This document shows positions 57,950-64,000 of a stretch of DNA of 64,000 bases, piece after piece; positions within the stretch are counted from its first letter, which is position 1; every line of letters starts with the position of its first letter. This stretch comes from Papio anubis. Lineage: Eukaryota > Chordata > Mammalia > Primates > Cercopithecidae. The notes beneath the pieces were generated by a model. That model ran no database searches, was not told where the DNA came from, and was given only the letters and a program-made list of their open reading frames with translations. Where the stretch lies: assembly GCF_008728515.1 (NCBI RefSeq), contig NC_044984.1, forward strand, positions 85,519,277-85,583,276, given 5' to 3'. A program made the position numbers and the translations under genes.

Positions 57950-59242
57950 CTGCAACAGAAAGCAGAAATGAAAGCAAACACCACACATGGATGCCTTTCT
58001 TACATGCATTGTGTAATTAATCAAGTCTATAGGAAAGGACATTTTTTGTTTCTGTACTTAACTGTTCCTAGTTCTTGGAGTGCTTTCTCCAACCTCTCTG
58101 AGCCTGGACAAAGCCCATGTATTGTTAAAGTCTCGGCTCGAAGTCACTCTCTTTGAGATTCATCTGACAGAACGTGATTGGACATAGTCTCCTATTCCTT
58201 ACAATATCCTAAGTTATTAATATTATTAGAACATAATATTCCTAATAATTTATTTTTAAAAACCATTCACTTATTCAAATATTTATTTGTAAATATTTAA
58301 TAAACAAATGTTCTTGAAAACTTATTATGTGCATGATATTATGTTAGGCACTGTGAGGGACAGAGGTCTCATGGACCAAAAACCACTTTTCCCATCAAAG
58401 AATATTTTACCTAGTAAAGGAGTTGATTATACACACACACACACACGCATATATATAAATATATATATTCAAAGATATATTTTATATTTATTTATCCACC
58501 ATGAAATGTATATATAAAAACAGGAGTGAGTAAATCTGGCATGATACTGTGCCTCTGTAGGGACAGTCAGCAATATATACACATAAAAAATAACATAGTG
58601 TTCCTTGAAGACAAATGAAAACGTTTTCCAGATTGAAGTTATGTTTGAAACCAGGACAAGTACTAGTATCACTTATTTTTTTAAAAAATCATTAAGAAGG
58701 GCCAGCAAAAACAACAACAACAAAAGCTTTTCTTTTGTTGATCTACATTAAATGTCCAGAGATATTTTATTTTAAACTTTTCAGAGAAGAGAGGGTTAGA
58801 GAATCTCATAACTATTAAAATAGTAATTTGTGTGATGCTCAATATTTCTCTGTCTTGGTAGATTTCATTTTAATGTATTTTCAAATTCTGGAAACTGTGT
58901 TATAATTTACTTAACCTTCTGTTTGATGCAACGAAGTTAGAACATATTAAATGCAGCATACTGATTTAATCACACACTTTGTGTATAAAACATAACTAAT
59001 CTATAAACAGTGTAGTATTAATAAAATGTGAAGCTGATTTTGGTGGTTTTAGTAAGTGTACTATTTCATGGGCTTCTTCTCAAGAAATCATTAGATATGC
59101 TGAAATTTGAGATTATTAGAAACCACAGCAGCAGCGAAAATATAGTACAGTCAAAAATCAGTCATCATGTTTGTAATTCTTATCATATAAGCACTAATAT
59201 ACCTAGCCATTGTTCTGATAGAATGTAATGAAAGATTATTAC
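57950..59242 (-). other. DCN: DCN intron 6
   Basis: 1293 bp, donor GTAATA, acceptor TTGCAG. A (CA)n(TA)n microsatellite at 58430-58468 and possibly a MIR-like scrap near 58320 are all I recognise. Confidence 0.88.
58430..58468. repeat. (AC)n(AT)n microsatellite
   Basis: Eight AC units followed by ATATATAAATATATATAT. Confidence 0.9.
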
Positions 59243-59336
59243 TTAGCCAAATTATTCAGTCCTTTCAGGCTAGCTGCATCAACTCTGCTGATTTTGTTGC
59301 CATCAAGATGTAATTCAGTAAGGGAAGGAGGAAGAC
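59243..59336 (-). CDS. DCN: DCN coding exon 6: decorin residues 218-249
   Basis: Acceptor TTCCAG then GT completing G218, ending AA before donor GTAATA (K249 completed in exon 7). Encodes the LRR around LTELHLDGNKISRV and the spacer to the next repeat. Apparently identical to human in the residues I remember. Confidence 0.97.
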
Positions 59337-60439
59337 CTGGAATGTGAAGTTGAAGATGTTAAATTAGCAGATAAACATTGTAAGTATGGAATATGGACAG
59401 ACTTAAAGAAGACATATGCCATCAATTTTCTAAAAGATACACGGTTTCAAAGAATCAGTTTTACTTATCTTTTTTTTCCATCCCTTTTATAATAATGTGT
59501 GCTTTTGGAAGTAGTGGAAGCCCTTACTATTTTTCTCTTAGGTTGGCTTTAACAAAAACCTGGATTATTTTTATCACATAGTCGATTTTTGTTCTTGGAA
59601 TAGAAGAACTGAAGTCAATGCTGAGTCTCATTATTCTCTTCCACCTTTGTTAATGGGCTAAAATTGACATTGATAAAAGATAGTAACTGTAAAGTGGGAA
59701 GGTCACTATTCGAACCATAATGAAGAGATTACGTATAAACCAAACCCATATACAAACTTAATTATCTATTTCATTAATGAGCATCATTAAAAATTAACAC
59801 TGATATGCTGTGCTGGTCTTAGCCTTAAATGACTTTTCCATAAAAACATCAACTACCTCTGCAAAATGGCTGTGTAGAAACAGCTAACGTTTACTCATGC
59901 CTATTAAATCCAGAATGTTTATACAGGAGGAGTGGAGAGGTCTATAATCAAGTGATCTACCATATGTGGAACACTTGGGGGAATAATTTCAGATCCAAAG
60001 TACCCACTAAACCTCTAGATAGTACTTGCATGGCTGTAATTTCCAAAGATTGAGTATTTTAAATATAAAAGTTTAAATATTTTATTTTCATTTCCTCCTA
60101 GCATCTCAGGATATATTATATTTTATACAGCTTTTAAAATAGCATATTGTTCCACTTAATAGCAATAGATACAGAGAAAATAGCAAATTGATTACGTGTA
60201 GAAAGAGCATCTGATTGGCAGAAAGTCTTGGCTATTTGTCTATAAAGACGCAGAATTGAAAAACTGTAGGTTTCATTTTCTCTAAAATTTTTATCACATC
60301 ACACTGAATTCTGTTAACATTGTCCATTTAATAGAATAGTTTAGTCCATATTTGACTTGAAAATGTTTCTTAGTTTCCTATGGTAGCATATTTTGTGTGG
60401 TAGCTGCTAGGAAAAGGAACATCTATTTATTGTATGTCT

Positions 60440-60570
60440 GTTACTCACCGAACATTGACCTTGGCACTTTCCCTACCTCAAATCCTTTAAGCCTCTCAAA
60501 ATATAAACTATTGGTCACTCATCCCCTTTCACAGATAAAGAAATAAGACTCAAAGTTACAAATTTTGTAG
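60440..60570 (+). mobile_element. MIR SINE fragment
   Basis: MIR-like: CACCGAACATTGACCTTGGC, CCCCTTTCACAGATAAAGAA, AAGACTCAAAGTTAC. Confidence 0.5.
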
Positions 60571-61149
60571 ATTATCTTTCTATTAGGTAGGGAATGTAAT
60601 ATGCTTATAGATGGCAAAAAAGAAGTTAAAATAGCATGTTCTTAACTGGAGGAAATGAAATAACAAGTACATTTTTCTTATAAATAAATATTAGGAAATC
60701 ACAATCACTCTGGGAATGAGGGATTGCAACCACTTGATTCTCCTGAGAATAAACAAATATGCTTTTAAATACCCCCATAGTAGAGCAAGTGTGTATATAA
60801 AAGAGCAAGTTTAATACACACCCTTTCTTCTCTATCGCCATGAAGATATGTGTATTTTTTAATGCATTGCCTCTAGGACACCAATTGCTATAACATCCAT
60901 CACCCTTACTTAGTTTCAAAGTGGCTCCCTTTTTGGGATGTCAGTTTCTCAAATGTAAAGTTATAGTTAGGAAGAAGTTTGACTATGGGAGAAAACTTTG
61001 CCAAGGTTTGAGATAGACAAATTTATAAAGTGCATCATTAGCTTCTGCCACTGTGGCATTGAGTTAAAGAACCCATACTCTAGTTCTTTTATTTATTTAT
61101 TCATTTATTTTAAATTTTCTTTTTTCTTTTCCTTTTTTAAGATAAAATA

Positions 61150-61395
61150 TATTGAGGTTTATATTGGGCCAAGTACTTGCGTGTACATTACAAGCCTTAC
61201 TTCTACATAGTAATCCTCACAATAATCCTAGTAGATAGGTGTTATTAATAGCTCCATGTAACAGATAACAAACCTGAGGTTATAGAAATGCAGAAGAATT
61301 ATCCTAAAGTCACAGTACAACTAAATGACTGAGTTAGGTCTCTCACCCAGGTTGGTCTAAGAGTATGATTTTTATAGTCTCTACACTACTTTCTA
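61150..61395 (+). mobile_element. MIR SINE
   Basis: Clear MIR: TTGGGCCAAGTACTTGCGTG, AATCCTCACAATAATCCTAG, AGTAGATAGGTGTTATTAAT, CCTGAGGTTATAGAAATG, then the downstream tract to CTACACTACTTTCTACTGC. Confidence 0.8.
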
Positions 61396-61559
61396 CTGCC
61401 TTTCCATTTCCATGAGTGATGGGAGAAAATATCACCAGGAGGTTGCTGATATTCAGGCATAAGTATCCCAGCCTAAGTAAGGTGGAATCATGTATTAGAT
61501 AGGCGTTAACGATGAATAGAATGGAGGACTTAATATGCTAACACAGAGAAATAGTTAAA

Positions 61560-61795
61560 CACACGAGTTCTGACATCAGCACCACACAATTCCATCTCTG
61601 CCACTTCCTAACTCTAAGAACTTAATTATAATTGTCTTTACCTGTTTAAGCTTCATTTTCCACTTTTATGAAACAGGAATGATAACACTACTATATAGGG
61701 ATGTTGTAAGAATCATATAAAAGACTCCATGACAAGCATTTGGCATGATACACGGAACTAAATACATGCTTAATAAATTGTAGTTACTTAACTTT
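61560..61795 (+). mobile_element. MIR SINE
   Basis: AATTCCATCTCTGCCACTTCC, TTTCCACTTTTATGAAACAGG, GGGATGTTGTAAGAATCATA and AATACATGCTTAATAAATTG, in MIR order. Confidence 0.8.
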
Positions 61796-62639
61796 TCTAT
61801 TAAGTGGTGGTAAATAAAAGCAAGCTATAAATGATGAGGAAAGAATACCTGGGATAGATAGAAGACACAGCAAAGTAAAGGAAAAGAGATCATGAAATGA
61901 TAAAAGGTATGAGTGAAGGATATTTTGGAGCATGCATTAAGAGGGACAGCAAAGTCTGAGGCTGTGCTAAATGTAAGTCATCTGGCTGCATGAAATAAAT
62001 TTCAGCAAGAATTTTAGCAAGATCTATCTATCTAATCTCTCTCTCTCTCTCTAAATCCCCAATTTATATCTATCTGAGATATAAATATTTCATTCCTGCA
62101 CTGGGGATAGCAAAAGATCACTTGTTACATGCAACAAATTGGAGATTCAACATGAAAGTGCTTTATAAATTATAAATCAGTCTTTATCATCTACGTATCT
62201 ACCTATCCCAGTAGTTGCTACTAAAGAAGTCAAAAGCATGCTCTGTATTCAAAAGACTAGGGATAGGGCAAGGGGTGGTAAGAAAGCATCCTATGGAATA
62301 TGTACTTTCAGGAGTCAAAATTTCTATAAAAGAACAATAAAGCACAACTGATGTTTTCTGTGGCCAAATGCCTACATTTTTGTAGGCACTCAAGAACAAG
62401 GCATCTAAGTTGAGAAAGGGACAGACTGAGGGTAAAACTAGAGAATATAGAGGGCTTTTGTGAGACTGAAAAACCAAGAGTAGGGATGATGTGCAAGTTA
62501 GAGGAATTTTTTTATTGGTGGTTTGATGCCTTTTCTAATTCACAAAGACTGGTTTTTGTGTCTCTCCTGGGAATCCCTTGGAACAATGAAATTACCCTTG
62601 TGGCTATGTGGTCATTGCTGTGTATTTGTCTGGCTTGGT

Positions 62640-62750
62640 TTTAGATAGTAAGCTCCTAAAGGCATGTAGCATATCCTATTCCCTGCCCTGTCTTAAGTGT
62701 GTGGTACATCGTCTACACATACTGATTGTTCAGAACATTTTTAATTCATA
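62640..62750 (+). mobile_element. L2 LINE 3'-end fragment
   Basis: ATAGTAAGCTCCTAAAGGCA, CCTGCCCTGTCTTAAGTGTG and TGATTGTTCAGAACA resemble an L2 3' end, diverged. Confidence 0.5.
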
Positions 62751-62809
62751 ATAGAGAGTTATATTAATTCCCTACTTATCTATATCCCAAATATTTCTCT
62801 AATTATTTA

Positions 62810-62965
62810 TTTAACTTTAAAACAACTTGATGAAGTGGAAAGCAGTATTATTTCCACTTGACAGATAAAGAGATAGAGGACAAATGAATAACTTTTTCAA
62901 AGTCTTTGAACAATTTGATGATAATTTAGGCTCCAGCAAACTGACTCCAAAATCTACACTCTTCA
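62810..62965 (+). mobile_element. MIR SINE fragment
   Basis: TATTTCCACTTGACAGATAA, AGATAGAGGACAAATG and ATAATTTAGGCTCCAGCAAA match the MIR core and 3' side. Confidence 0.6.
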
Positions 62966-63259
62966 CAACACACAACTACCACTATCATTCAGATATTAAT
63001 AACTGGAAAAAAATTCCCTAAGGTATTGCAGACCCAAGGTGAAAACTGGATTAATTTCAGAGGTACTCCCATATATCTTTTTTTTTTTTTTTTTACAAAC
63101 ACCAAGGCATGTTAATTTTTTAAATAAGTATACTTTTTCTTTGTGATTTCACAATATTGTAAAATCACTGTGCATTAAGTTGTGTCTTAGAGTAGACATT
63201 AACAGGAGTCTACCCATCTCTACAGTGAGCCTGGATGGCCCAGTAGCCCCAGACTGAAT

Positions 63260-63355
63260 CACTGGATGTAACACTAGCAGTAATAGAGAACTTGCTGGAA
63301 ATGTAAACACTGGATGAAACACTAACAGTAATAGAGAATTTGTTGGAAATAAGGT
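63260..63355. repeat. Tandem duplication, two 48-bp units
   Basis: Units 63260-63307 and 63308-63355. Both start CACTGGATGWAACACTARCA and contain GTAATAGAGAAYTTGYTGGA. A handful of substitutions separate them. It sits about 105 bp past exon 5 in the transcript direction. Confidence 0.9.
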
Positions 63356-63458
63356 TGGTCTCTTAAGTGACAATTCAAGTTTCCACAAGATTTTTTTTTT
63401 TTAAATTAAAGTCTTTGAATTTAAATTTTTCAAAATGTTTTGGAGAATCTTCTATCAC

Positions 63459-63572
63459 CTTGAGGAATGCTGGTGATATTGGTATCAGCAATGCGGATGT
63501 AGGAGAGCTTCTTCATTCCCTGGAAAGCCCCATTTTCAATTCCTGAGCTCTTCAGCGGATTGGTGCCCAGTT
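63459..63572 (-). CDS. DCN: DCN coding exon 5: decorin residues 180-218
   Basis: Acceptor TTTGTAG then AA completing E180 (phase 1), ending CAAG before donor GTGATA (first base of G218). It carries the LRR segment SYIRIADTNIT, reported in the decorin literature as a collagen type I binding sequence, and the first N-glycosylation sequon N211 (TNIT). No change from the human residues I remember. Confidence 0.97.
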
Positions 63573-64000
63573 CTACAAATGTAATAAGAGGAAGGTTTTT
63601 AGAGGAAATTCTAGGATATCACTAGTCACTGTAGGTCACTGTAGTATCTGTTTCAGCAAGCAATCTATAAAGAAATAGGGATTAATATCAACTTGACTAA
63701 AAAACAAAAGTGAAATTAAAGGGCATGCTCCTCAGGAGAATAGCAAAATGGGATAAAAATTTCCCTTATTAAAACAAACAAAAGCCAAACCAACAATGGC
63801 TTATGAAAAAGACTATCAGCGAAAGCAATAACAATAAAATTATTTAAGATGAATACACAAGTTTGCCCAGAAATCAACTAAAGCAAGTTTACAATTCCCA
63901 TCTTATGTTATTACTTTCCCAAGGTATTTTAAAATTTTGTTAAAGAATTTCAATCTAGCATTTTATAAGTCAATAATAAAATTACAATTTTTACTATATG
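63573..64000 (-). other. DCN: DCN intron 4, partial
   Basis: Intron sequence continuing past the window edge; nothing recognisable in it. Confidence 0.8.

Larger units (their letters stand above)
59337..63458 (-). other. DCN: DCN intron 5
   Basis: 4122 bp, donor GTGATA, acceptor TTCCAG. Carries MIR and L2 fragments and a 48-bp tandem duplication (listed). 59400-60430 and 61800-62500 show no recognisable gene, RNA or repeat beyond a (TC)n run at 62036-62053. Confidence 0.88.
51455..64000 (-). other. DCN: DCN (decorin) gene, 3' half: exons 5-8
   Basis: Minus-strand gene entering from the right edge. Coding exons in transcript order: exon 5 at 63459-63572 (114 nt), exon 6 at 59243-59336 (94 nt), exon 7 at 57811-57949 (139 nt), exon 8 coding part at 52249-52443 (195 nt). 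Introns are 4122, 1293 and 5367 bp. Junction phases are 1, 2 and 0, and the four exons join in frame into residues 180 (split codon) to 359, exactly the human C-terminal length. The first exons (signal peptide, chondroitin/dermatan sulphate attachment site, early LRRs) are outside the window. The 3' boundary is an estimate. Confidence 0.95.

Noticed and set aside
57796..58156. Three plus-strand open frames over DCN exon 7
   Set aside because: Shadows of the exon on the opposite strand and flanking intron.

Overview
The window is mammalian nuclear DNA, AT-rich and dominated by primate interspersed repeats (Alu including an AluY-like copy, L1, L2, MIR, MaLR-type LTRs, Tigger, Charlie and MADE1-like DNA transposons). 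Two class II small leucine-rich proteoglycan genes lie on the minus strand: lumican (LUM), complete, on the left, and the 3' half of decorin (DCN, exons 5-8) at the right end. Both belong to the EPYC-KERA-LUM-DCN cluster (human 12q21.33). The predicted lumican has the human length (338 residues) but, against the human protein as I remember it, differs at about seven positions; the decorin exons differ at two. The source is therefore probably a non-human primate, most likely an Old World monkey or other catarrhine. The species is an inference.

Layout. 1-9742: spacer downstream of LUM, opening with an old sense L1 broken by two MaLR LTRs, an Alu and a Tigger-like DNA transposon. 9743-~17780: LUM (exon 3 with the 3'UTR, exon 2 with most of the coding sequence, non-coding exon 1). 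Intron 2 carries two full Alus, a 250-bp GGAA/GGGA tract and a tiny truncated Alu with perfect target-site duplications. ~17840-51450: about 34 kb of spacer between LUM and DCN, with no supported gene. It holds L1s (one with a twin-priming structure), a Charlie-type transposon inside an L2, MaLR LTRs, a MADE1-like hairpin, a 116-bp near-identical duplication, a 320-bp polypyrimidine tract and a degenerate 29-bp minisatellite just beyond DCN. ~51455-64000: DCN exon 8 with a long 3'UTR, then exons 7, 6 and 5; exons 1-4 lie past the right edge.

Both genes encode secreted extracellular-matrix proteoglycan cores that bind fibrillar collagen and control fibril diameter and spacing in cornea, skin and tendon. 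Splice junctions, reading-frame phases, glycosylation sites and disulphide cysteines are intact in every exon seen. I found no prokaryotic or viral gene, no CRISPR array and no new multi-gene system. The unusual signals are repeat architectures and small lineage-specific changes.
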